From Metaruminococcus_A sp003150405 (GTDB lineage: Bacteria; Bacillota; Clostridia; Oscillospirales; Ruminococcaceae), in the NCBI GenBank assembly GCA_902489745.1, contig CABUBB010000003.1:62001-126000 (forward strand): a DNA stretch of 64,000 nt, read 5' to 3'. Within the stretch, counting starts at the first letter, position 1, and each line of letters opens with the position of its first letter. The notes below the pieces were generated by a model that was not told the origin of the DNA, searched no databases, and worked only from the letters and a program-made list of their open reading frames with translations. Positions 26,212 to 33,198 of this stretch are shown piece by piece. A program made the translations under genes and the position numbers.

Positions 26212-27513
26212 CTATTGCCCGGCGGCTTCTTCTTTTGTCTGCTTGCGATTGCGGACAAAACAGATAAAAACCACGGCGCTGACTCCCATTAAAATGGGGT
26301 AGTACAAGTTGGGAATCAGCTCCATTGGAGAGATGGCCGCAAGCCCGGCTGCCGTGAGAAGCTGTGCCCCGTATGGGATGATCCCCTGGGTCACCGAGGT
26401 GAAAATATCCAGAATAGAGGCCATTCGTTTGGGTTCCACATTGTATTCAGTGCCGATCTCCTTTGCAATCGGCCCTGCCATGACAATGGCGACGGTGTTG
26501 TTTGCGGTACAGCAATCCACCAGCATCGACATGCCCGCCATACCGAGTTCGGCCCCGCGGCGGCTTTTCACCCGTTTTTTGATGTTCTCCACAATAAACT
26601 GCACGCCGCCGTGCACCTTAACCAGCTGGAAAATAGCGGCGACAAGCAGTGAAATCACGGTGATCTCATACATGCTCTCGACCCCTTTGCCGAGGATGCC
26701 AAACAGCTCCAAAAAGGTAAATTTCCCCATGACGATGCCGACGACACTGGAGGCTAAGATTCCGGAAATGAGTACCACAAAGACGTTGAAGCCAATCAAC
26801 GCACCGACCAGTACAATAAGATACGGAAGCACCTGCCAGAGGTTATAGCTCAGATCCCCGGTGATGGTATAGCTGTTGCCCAGCGTGCGCACCACAAGCA
26901 AAACAATGGTGACAATGGCGGCAGGCAGGACAATGAGAAAGTTTGCCTTAAATTTATCCTTCATTTCGCAGCCCTGGGTTTTGACTGCGGCAATGGTGGT
27001 GTCCGAGACCATGGAAAGATTGTCGCCAAACATGGCGCCGCAGACCACGGCGCCCACGCAGAGGGCAAGCGGCAAGCTGGTTTTATCCGCGATGCCGACA
27101 GCAATGGGTGTCAGGGCCGTGATGGTCCCGACCGATGTGCCCATGGACACCGAAATGAAGCAACCGACGATGAAAATACCAACGATCATAAAATCGGACG
27201 GAATGATGGAAAGCCCAAAGTTGACGGTGCTGGTAACGCCGCCCGCCGCATCTACCACGCTGGAAAACGCTCCGGCAGCCAGAAAAATGAGCAGCATGGT
27301 AAAAATGGACTCATCCCCAATGCCGGATGCCGCAATCTTGATCTTTTCACCGAATTTCAGTTTCCGGTTTTGGAAAAAGGCTACGGCAAGGGCAATTAAA
27401 AACCCGATGACCGCTGGCATGGTATACATGCTGCCGGTTGCCGCACCAACGCCGATAAAGAGAATTAAAAAGACAAAAATAGGTAAAAGCGCCCAAAAGT
27501 TTCCTTTTTTCAC
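26212..27513 (-). CDS. NhaC-type Na+/H+ antiporter family protein
   Basis: A 433-residue ion transporter with about twelve membrane segments. Characteristic blocks are SVSMGTSVGTITALTPIAVGIA and CGAMFGDNLSMVSDTT, and later GMSMLVDCCTANNTVAIV and VTQGIIPYGAQLL, as in the NhaC/YheL branch that exchanges sodium (or organic substrates such as malate/lactate or arginine/lysine relatives) with protons. I choose GTG 27513, which has GGAGGGG 7-8 nt upstream. The in-frame ATG at 27549 lies inside the -10 box of the promoter and cannot be translated. Confidence 0.85.
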   Translation of the reverse strand: MKKGNFWALLPIFVFLILFIGVGAATGSMYTMPAVIGFLIALAVAFFQNRKLKFGEKIKIAASGIGDESIFTMLLIFLAAGAFSSVVDAAGGVTSTVNFGLSIIPSDFMIVGIFIVGCFISVSMGTSVGTITALTPIAVGIADKTSLPLALCVGAVVCGAMFGDNLSMVSDTTIAAVKTQGCEMKDKFKANFLIVLPAAIVTIVLLVVRTLGNSYTITGDLSYNLWQVLPYLIVLVGALIGFNVFVVLISGILASSVVGIVMGKFTFLELFGILGKGVESMYEITVISLLVAAIFQLVKVHGGVQFIVENIKKRVKSRRGAELGMAGMSMLVDCCTANNTVAIVMAGPIAKEIGTEYNVEPKRMASILDIFTSVTQGIIPYGAQLLTAAGLAAISPMELIPNLYYPILMGVSAVVFICFVRNRKQTKEEAAGQ

Positions 27514-27547
27514 AGGCTTCCCCTCCGGTGATATTATAATACGTTTC

Positions 27548-27576
27548 ATTATACTATGCCCGAGCAGGACAGGCAA
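27548..27576 (-). promoter_or_regulatory. Promoter of the NhaC-type gene
   Basis: Minus strand TTGCCT (27571-27576), 17-bp spacer, TATAAT (27548-27553). It decides the gene start: the ATG at 27549 overlaps the -10. Confidence 0.7.
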
Positions 27577-27726
27577 TGACCTTTTTTCACAGTTTTTCCG
27601 GCAATGTTTGGGGGAAACGCCAAAAGCCAGCACATCATTTATAAAAAGCGCCCTGCAAACTTTGTGGCAAAACAAAACAGCCCCACTGGTTCTCACCATG
27701 GGTGTTTGCATGAACCCGAATTAATT

Positions 27727-28317
27727 TCAATTGGTTTTCTCATTCTGCTGTGCGAAAAAACGCTCCAGCAGGCACTCCATTTGAATGTCGCAAGGTTCCT
27801 GCTCCGCATGGACTGGATTGATTTCTTCGGCCAGCGTACAGCCCATCGCACGATAAAACGCCTGCGGCTGCTCTGCGGAATGCGCCGAAATATAAAGCTT
27901 TTCCGCACCCCACGCCCACGCTTGTTCCGCACAAAGCCGGAACAGCAGCCTGCCAAGCCCTTTGCGGCGATAAGGGCGGGAAACCTGCATCTCCAGCAGG
28001 TCGGCATATTGCTTCCGGCTGCCAAATGGCTGCCGGGCCAGTACCACAAACGCGGCAACGGCCATGCCATCAAACACTGCAGCGACCAGACCGCCGGACG
28101 CCGCGCATTCCCGGCAAATGCCTACCACCCGGGCAGTGGTAGGAGCATCCCAGTCATCAACAAACGGCTCCGAAACCAGCTCATACCGTTCGCCGCGCTT
28201 CCGCCAGACCCGGTCCACCTCCTGATAACGGCAGTACCCTTTTAAAAAATCCGGGCCGATATCTGTGGCCGAGCATTTACGCAGGAGGAAACCCTCCAGA
28301 AGTTCAGTCCTGCTCAT
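27727..28317 (-). CDS. GNAT family N-acetyltransferase
   Basis: A 196-residue acetyltransferase. Motif A is VSRPYRRKGLGRLLFRLCAE near residue 112, and the end of the fold shows AFYRAMGCTLAEEINP. The N-terminal 90 residues include a GNAT-like region with the strand VAAVFDGMAVAAFVVLA. Its ATG overlaps the stop of the HD gene as ATGA, so the two are cotranslated. Substrate unknown. Confidence 0.85.
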   Translation of the reverse strand: MSRTELLEGFLLRKCSATDIGPDFLKGYCRYQEVDRVWRKRGERYELVSEPFVDDWDAPTTARVVGICRECAASGGLVAAVFDGMAVAAFVVLARQPFGSRKQYADLLEMQVSRPYRRKGLGRLLFRLCAEQAWAWGAEKLYISAHSAEQPQAFYRAMGCTLAEEINPVHAEQEPCDIQMECLLERFFAQQNEKTN

Positions 28318-28889
28318 GATTGTTTCGGTCCAAGACCGAGTGCACCCATTTCAGCGCGCATCCCCTCAATGCAAAGGCCCATGACCTCCGCAAGCTCCAT
28401 ACCCAGCAGGCCGCATCCTTTCTGGATGACGGCGCGGTCGCATTTTGCGGCGAATTTTTTATCCTTAAACTTTTTCATCGCGCTCTTGACCTCCAGATCG
28501 GCAATGCCGTTGGGGCGCATCAGTGCGGCCGCCATGATGATACCGGTCAGCTCGTCCACCGTATAAAGGGACCTTTCGATTTCGGTTTCCGGCTTTACAT
28601 CACAGCAAAGCTCCCAGCCATGGGACTCAATGACGCGGATATCCGTCTCATCTACCCCTTCCGGTTCCAGCAGTTCCCGCACATGCAGGCAGTGTTTCTC
28701 CGGGAAGCGTTCAAAATCCACGTCGTGCAGGTAGCCGACAGCCTTCCAGTGTTCGGTATCTCCCCCAAAATGCGCCGCCATGCTGCCCATTGCCGCGCTG
28801 ACCGCCAGCGCATGGTTGAACAAGTGCGGTTCGGTGACATGCTTTTTCAAAATTTCGCTTGCTTTTGCAAGGGTTAATGGTTCAGACAT
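28314..28889 (-). CDS. HD domain-containing hydrolase
   Basis: A 191-residue HD-superfamily protein: H26 in LFNHALAVSAAM, then the H55-D56 doublet in VGYLHDVDFERFPEKH, HVREL and a later SHG. Members of this compact clostridial group are annotated as HDIG-type hydrolases of unknown substrate, often a nucleotide. GGAGG lies 7 nt before the ATG. First gene of a pair with a GNAT protein (ATGA overlap). Confidence 0.85.
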   Translation of the reverse strand: MSEPLTLAKASEILKKHVTEPHLFNHALAVSAAMGSMAAHFGGDTEHWKAVGYLHDVDFERFPEKHCLHVRELLEPEGVDETDIRVIESHGWELCCDVKPETEIERSLYTVDELTGIIMAAALMRPNGIADLEVKSAMKKFKDKKFAAKCDRAVIQKGCGLLGMELAEVMGLCIEGMRAEMGALGLGPKQS

Positions 28890-29138
28890 TGTGGTTCCTC
28901 CTTATTTTTGCTTTGCCGCTTTGACGGCCAAGCCGTTTGTCCAATAGCGGTGCAGCGACCGTCTTTGGGAATTAGCCTTACCCTTTTTCAATCCGGCGAG
29001 CAGATGCAGACAACTGTCCGGCGTGAAAAACATCCGCTGTGCCGATGCAACCGTGCCTCTAGATTCAGAGCTTGAGTCTCTTGCGAGCCAGTCATGCTCC
29101 CTATCATCATACTGCCGGAGAACAGAAAAATCAACCAG
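28890..29138. other. Intergenic region between divergent genes
   Basis: No gene supported. A minus-strand frame through 28902-29306 is a shadow crossing the small basic gene. No further structure stands out. Confidence 0.4.
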
Positions 29139-29167
29139 TTGCAGACGAATGCGGTTTATGGTACACT
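29139..29167 (+). promoter_or_regulatory. Promoter of the small basic protein gene
   Basis: TTGCAG (29139-29144), 17-bp spacer, TACACT (29162-29167); transcription should start near 29174, just before AAAGGAG (29177-29183), so the leader is very short. Confidence 0.6.
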
Positions 29168-29192
29168 GAACATCCGAAAGGAGTGCTGCACC

Positions 29193-29408
29193 ATGCAACA
29201 AAAATTTGTTCCGTTTGAAAAACGAAGCAAAAAAGAAAAACGGCGGCTCAACGCCCAAAAACGCAGCGGCTGGGGCGGGCTTAACCCCGTAACCCGAAAA
29301 CCGCAAAACCCAAAGGCTTATAACCGCAAAAAGGTTCCGAAAATCGGCAAAGACGATTTTACGGAACCTTTTATTTTGACAGGCTCAGCCACTTTGCCGT
29401 GCATGTGA
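29193..29408 (+). CDS. Small basic protein with ORF-internal terminator; candidate ribosome-rescue factor
   Basis: A 71-codon gene starting at ATG 29193 (AAAGGAG 9 nt upstream). The product is very basic: FVPFEKRSKKEKRRLNAQKR, then GWGGLNPVTRKPQNPKAYNR and KKVPKIGKDDFTEP. I recall conserved clostridial hypothetical proteins with the NPVTRK...YNRKK pattern, without a known function. A strong intrinsic terminator (29331-29376) lies inside the frame, so most transcripts should end about codon 60, before the TGA at 29406-29408, giving a nonstop mRNA. ArfA in enterobacteria and BrfA in Bacillus are small basic rescue factors made from such nonstop messages and held down by tmRNA. By analogy this may be an alternative ribosome-rescue factor; homology to either is not shown. 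The alternative is that the native stop was lost and translation simply runs through. Confidence 0.75.
   Translation: MQQKFVPFEKRSKKEKRRLNAQKRSGWGGLNPVTRKPQNPKAYNRKKVPKIGKDDFTEPFILTGSATLPCM
29331..29376 (+). terminator. Intrinsic terminator inside the reading frame of the small basic gene
   Basis: AAGGTTCCG (29331-29339) pairs with CGGAACCTT (29362-29370), AAAATCG (29340-29346) with CGATTTT (29354-29360), one bulged A at 29361, loop of 7 nt, then TTATTTTG. It precedes the stop codon by about 30 nt. Confidence 0.85.
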
Positions 29409-29627
29409 CAGGCATTCCGACTTATTCACAGGAGTATTTCCGCAGGCGGATTGTTCGCCAAAAGAGGAGGATATTCCCTGCCCGCATTGCCGCCGCTGGG
29501 ATGTTGTTGAATTCCTGTCCCGAAAGCCAAGGCAGGAACAACGACAGAACCCCAAAACAGGAGGGACAAAGTTTTGCCTACCTGTGTTTGCAGCAGTACG
29601 ATACTCTCATACGGCCGGCGCAAGTGG

Positions 29628-30056
29628 TTATTCGGAAAAGTGGAACTGACGGTGAGGGGAATCCGGCTCCAGCTGCATAAACTCAATACGGTTGCCATCC
29701 GGGTCGATGATCCAGGCCTGGTAATTGTTGTCCACGCCTTTCATCGGTTCTTTAAACATTGTACCGCCGTTTTTCTTGATTTGTTCAGTGACAGCGAAAA
29801 TATCCTCAACCTCAAAGCAAGCGTGCAGATAACCGGTGAGGTGTTCGTCGCTGTTGTCTTCGACGCGTGGAGTTCCGCCGTAAAACAGCTCGATAAACAC
29901 GCCGTCCGCCAAGGCGACATATTCAATCCACGGCTCACCGTCCCGATCCATGGAAAACGCCCGTTTGCAACCGAGAATACCGCAGTAAAACGCGAGGGAG
30001 CGCTCCATATCGGTCACCTTAAACGCCACATGGCCAATGCGCTTGACCATCGCCAT
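29628..30056 (-). CDS. VOC family protein (glyoxalase/dioxygenase fold)
   Basis: A 142-residue protein of the vicinal oxygen chelate fold: KRIGHVAFKVTDMERSLAFYCGILG with the first metal-type histidine, IELFYGG, LHACFEVEDI with a second histidine, and DPDGNRIEFMQLEP at the C-terminus with the glutamate. These match the glyoxalase I-like arrangement of two betaalphabetabetabeta units. ATG 30056 follows AAAGGATG by 7 nt. A close paralogue lies immediately upstream (99 nt gap). Substrate unknown. Confidence 0.88.
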   Translation of the reverse strand: MAMVKRIGHVAFKVTDMERSLAFYCGILGCKRAFSMDRDGEPWIEYVALADGVFIELFYGGTPRVEDNSDEHLTGYLHACFEVEDIFAVTEQIKKNGGTMFKEPMKGVDNNYQAWIIDPDGNRIEFMQLEPDSPHRQFHFSE

Positions 30057-30155
30057 AAAAACACATCCTTTCGTTTGCTGGCGGGATGAATCAAACCATC
30101 CCAAAGCCTTGCCGCCGCAAGCCGGTTTGCAGCCCGCCAAAAGCTGAACCGCGCA

Positions 30156-30587
30156 CTATTCAAAATAAACCTGCTTCTGCATGCAGCCAGGCTCTAACTG
30201 CACAAATTCAATGCCAATTCCGTCCGGATCGTCCATCCAGGCCTGCCAGTTGCCGTCACGCCCGCGCTTTGGCTCCACACGGAACACGCCGCCGCGGCTT
30301 TTGACCTCTTCTACAAACTGGGACATGTCCTCCACCTCAATGCAAAAATGGGAAAACCCGGTGTAAAATTTTCCTTCCGGCGCTTTCTCTTTTTCATGAG
30401 GGATGCCGCCGTAAAACAGCTCAATAAACGCGCCGTTTGCCACGGCGATGTACTCGGTCCCAGTGTTCGGCTCACCGTCAACCGGCATGGAAAACGCCCG
30501 TTTACAGCCAAGAATATCCAGATAAAAATGGAGGGATTTTTCCATGTCCTTCACCCAAATTGCGGTATGTCCAAAGCCTTTCATCAT
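30156..30587 (-). CDS. VOC family protein, paralogue of the following gene
   Basis: A 143-residue vicinal oxygen chelate protein: GFGHTAIWVKDMEKSLHFYLDILGCKRAFSM, IELFYGG, FSHFCIEVEDM and DPDGIGIEFVQLEPG. Shared blocks LGCKRAFSM and FIELFYGG with the next gene show that they are tandem duplicates, about half identical by eye. Start ATG 30587 (or 30584) follows GAAGGAA by 6 nt. Metal ligands (His, His, Glu) are kept, so it may be an active lyase or dioxygenase. Substrate unknown. Confidence 0.88.
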   Translation of the reverse strand: MMKGFGHTAIWVKDMEKSLHFYLDILGCKRAFSMPVDGEPNTGTEYIAVANGAFIELFYGGIPHEKEKAPEGKFYTGFSHFCIEVEDMSQFVEEVKSRGGVFRVEPKRGRDGNWQAWMDDPDGIGIEFVQLEPGCMQKQVYFE

Positions 30588-30767
30588 TGCGGGTTCCTTC
30601 TTTCTTGTATTGTTTGAAACGTTGCCGGCTCCGGCGCAGTCTGCGCCTAAGGCCATTATACTCTAAATTCGCCCGGTAAAACAGCCGCACAGTCAACAAA
30701 ATTAGAGCTGTCTTTTTGTCAGAGAATAAAAAAGGCTGTTTTGCTGTGAACAATGTCTGCCGCAAAC

Positions 30768-30797
30768 AAAAGCCCCGGCCTTTGACCGGGGCTTTTG
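30768..30797 (-). terminator. Intrinsic terminator after the GH3 gene
   Basis: CAAAAGCCCCGG/CCGGGGCTTTTG hairpin 16 nt past the stop of the GH3 gene, followed by a T-rich TTTG on the minus strand. Confidence 0.85.
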
Positions 30798-30812
30798 GAG
30801 TGCTTCATTTCA

Positions 30813-32942
30813 TTATTGAACGGTGAGTTCAGCGGTTAGCGGCGCGGCGCCCATGAGCGCAACACTTCTTGCATCCGGCTGGCTTCCGCCGACGTACAAG
30901 GTGAATTTCCCGCTGTCCACATAGCGGTCGCCCTTGTCGTCGACAACGGTAAGCGCCATGTTTTTGACCGGAATTTCCACCACTTTGCTCTCACCCTTTT
31001 TCAGTGCAATGCGTTTGAAGGCGCACAGGCTGTGATTCGGAACGGCAAATTTGGATTCGTTGTCTTTGATGTAAACCTCAACGACCTCGTCCATATCATA
31101 ATTGCCGGTATTAGAAACTGTGACGCTGATGGTAAAGTCATCCTCTTTGCCAACCGACGCCGGAACCTTAAGATCCGAATACTCTGCTTTGGAGTAGCTG
31201 AGACCAAAGCCAAAGGGATAAAGCGCCTCGTGATCCATGTAGCGGTAGGTGCGGCCTTTCATGTTGTAATCGGTAAACTCCGGAAGCTCGTCTACGCCTT
31301 TGTAGAAGGTGACAGGCAGCTTGCCGGACGGGGAAACCTCGCCGAAGAGGATATTCGCCGCCGCAACGCCTCCGAGCGCGCCTGGGTACCAAGTCTCAAT
31401 AATGGCGTCGCAATGCTCATTGGCATAGTTAATGGACATGGCGGAACCGGTGCTTAGCAGCAGGATGGTGGGCTTGCCGAGCTTGGTGATGTCCTTGATG
31501 AGCCCTTCCTGCTCCGGGGAGAGGTCGAGGGTGACCTTGTCGCCTGCAGCGTAAGCGTTGCCGGCGTCGCCCTGCTCGCCTTCAATGGTGGCGTCAAGAC
31601 CCAGACAGAGAATGACAACGTCAGAACGTTCAGCAACGGCAATGGCCTCCGCGATACGGTCGTTCGGCTGACCGAGCTCCTCCACACGGTTTTTGAAGAG
31701 GTGGCAGCCCTGGGAATAGTACACGCGGGTATCCGGATTGACTGCCTGCTGAATGCCCTCAAGCAGGGTCACATAGCGGGAAGCGGTTCCGGAGTAGTTG
31801 CCCTTGAGCACCTCCTGGTTGTCAGCATTCGGGCCGATGACCGCAATGGTTTTGATCTTGTTTTTATCCAGCGGCAGAACGCCGTTGTTTTTGAGCAGAA
31901 CCATGCTCTTTTCCGCCGTTTTGAGGTTCGCTGCGGCGTGCTCGGCGCAGTCGTTGACTTCGTAGGGGATGTCGTCATACTCGGTGTGCTCATTGAACAT
32001 GCCGAGACGCATCCGGGTGGTGAACAGGCGTTCACAGGCCGTGGTGATCTGCTCTTCGGTGACAAGGCCTTCTTCATACGCCTGAAGCATATGCAGGTAG
32101 GTGTTGCCGCAGTTGACGTCACAGCCCCATTTCATGGCGAGCGCAGCGGATTCCGGCGCAGTCGCAGTAACCTTATGGTTGGTATGGAAGTCGCGGATAG
32201 CCCAACAGTCGGAAACGACATGGCCGTCAAAGCCCCATTTTTCACGCAGGATGTCATGAAGCAGCAGCTTGCTGCCGCAGCAGGGTTCGCCGTTTGTGCG
32301 GTTGTACGCGCCCATAACGCTTTCAACCTTTGCTTCTTTGACCAGTGCTTCAAATGCAGGAAGGTAGGTCTCCCAGAGGTCTTTTTCGGTAGAGATGGCG
32401 TCAAACTCGTGGCGGATGCCCTCCGGACCGGAATGCACCGCGTAGTGTTTTGCACAGGCTGCGGTTTTCAGCACCTCGCCGTCTCCCTGCAGCCCCTCGA
32501 CGAATTTTACACCGAGACGGCTTGTGAGGTACGGGTCTTCACCGTAGGTCTCATGGCCGCGGCCCCAGCGCGGATCGCGGAAAATATTGACGTTCGGGCT
32601 CCAGATGGTCAGGCCCTTGTAGATGTCACGGTCTCCCTTGGCGGCCTGCATGTTGTATTTTGCCCGGGCTTCGGTGGAGATGATTTCTGCAATTTCCTTG
32701 AGGCCCTCGTCGTCAAACATGGCAGCCATGCCGATTGCCTGCGGGAAAACGGTTGCCGTACCGGCGCGCGCAACGCCGTGCAGGGCTTCGTTCCACCAGT
32801 TGTAGGCCGGAACGCCAAGGCGGTCAATCGCCGGAGCGTCGTAACGGAGCTGAGAGGCTTTTTCCTCCAGCGTCATCTGTGCAACCAGGTCTTTTGCCCG
32901 CTCTTTGACCGAGAGGGATTCATCCAGGTATTTTGGCTTCAT
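30813..32942 (-). CDS. Glycoside hydrolase family 3 (beta-glucosidase/beta-xylosidase)
   Basis: A 709-residue exo-acting glycosidase. The N-terminal TIM barrel shows NWWNEALHGVARAGTATVFP, CAKHYAVHSGPEG, VMGAYNRTNGEPCCGS and the nucleophile D245 in VVSDCWAI. It is followed by the alpha/beta sandwich (about 360-570) with GDAGNAYAAGDKVTLDLSPEQE and a C-terminal fibronectin III-like domain. The WWNEALHG and AVHSGPE forms are typical of the xylosidase/glucosidase branch. No signal peptide, so it cleaves imported oligosaccharides in the cytosol. Promoter TTGCTT-18-TATAAT at 32995-33024; terminator at 30768-30797. The next upstream gene is another glycosidase-like gene. Confidence 0.95.
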   Translation of the reverse strand: MKPKYLDESLSVKERAKDLVAQMTLEEKASQLRYDAPAIDRLGVPAYNWWNEALHGVARAGTATVFPQAIGMAAMFDDEGLKEIAEIISTEARAKYNMQAAKGDRDIYKGLTIWSPNVNIFRDPRWGRGHETYGEDPYLTSRLGVKFVEGLQGDGEVLKTAACAKHYAVHSGPEGIRHEFDAISTEKDLWETYLPAFEALVKEAKVESVMGAYNRTNGEPCCGSKLLLHDILREKWGFDGHVVSDCWAIRDFHTNHKVTATAPESAALAMKWGCDVNCGNTYLHMLQAYEEGLVTEEQITTACERLFTTRMRLGMFNEHTEYDDIPYEVNDCAEHAAANLKTAEKSMVLLKNNGVLPLDKNKIKTIAVIGPNADNQEVLKGNYSGTASRYVTLLEGIQQAVNPDTRVYYSQGCHLFKNRVEELGQPNDRIAEAIAVAERSDVVILCLGLDATIEGEQGDAGNAYAAGDKVTLDLSPEQEGLIKDITKLGKPTILLLSTGSAMSINYANEHCDAIIETWYPGALGGVAAANILFGEVSPSGKLPVTFYKGVDELPEFTDYNMKGRTYRYMDHEALYPFGFGLSYSKAEYSDLKVPASVGKEDDFTISVTVSNTGNYDMDEVVEVYIKDNESKFAVPNHSLCAFKRIALKKGESKVVEIPVKNMALTVVDDKGDRYVDSGKFTLYVGGSQPDARSVALMGAAPLTAELTVQ

Positions 32943-32994
32943 TGTAGTTCCTCCTTATTCGCAGCCCCAGCCGGGGCCTGTCTGTCTAATCCAC

Positions 32995-33024
32995 ATTATA
33001 CCAAAGCAGTTTGCACAAAAGCAA
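32995..33024 (-). promoter_or_regulatory. Promoter of the GH3 gene
   Basis: Minus strand TTGCTT (33019-33024), 18-bp spacer, TATAAT (32995-33000). Confidence 0.6.
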
Positions 33025-33198
33025 GGGAGAATGCAAAACTTTTCCCGTCATTTTTATGAGGATTCTGTTAAAATCCAGACAGCGCCCCAATTTGACCAGA
33101 TCCAATCGGGAGAACTGCCTGCAACCCGGTAAGGCAAGATACGGCCTTTGTCAAGGTGGCTATCCGCAGGTCGCCCACTTCTATCCAGCCGTTTCCAT

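Noticed and set aside
29380..29649. Frame with CRAC and CPHC cysteine pairs just after the ORF-internal terminator
   Set aside because: 89 codons open but without any ATG, GTG or TTG start and no ribosome site; the zinc-ribbon look may be chance or a remnant.
31701..33059. 452-codon open frame opposite the GH3 gene
   Set aside because: Complements the GH3 catalytic domain; no ribosome site.
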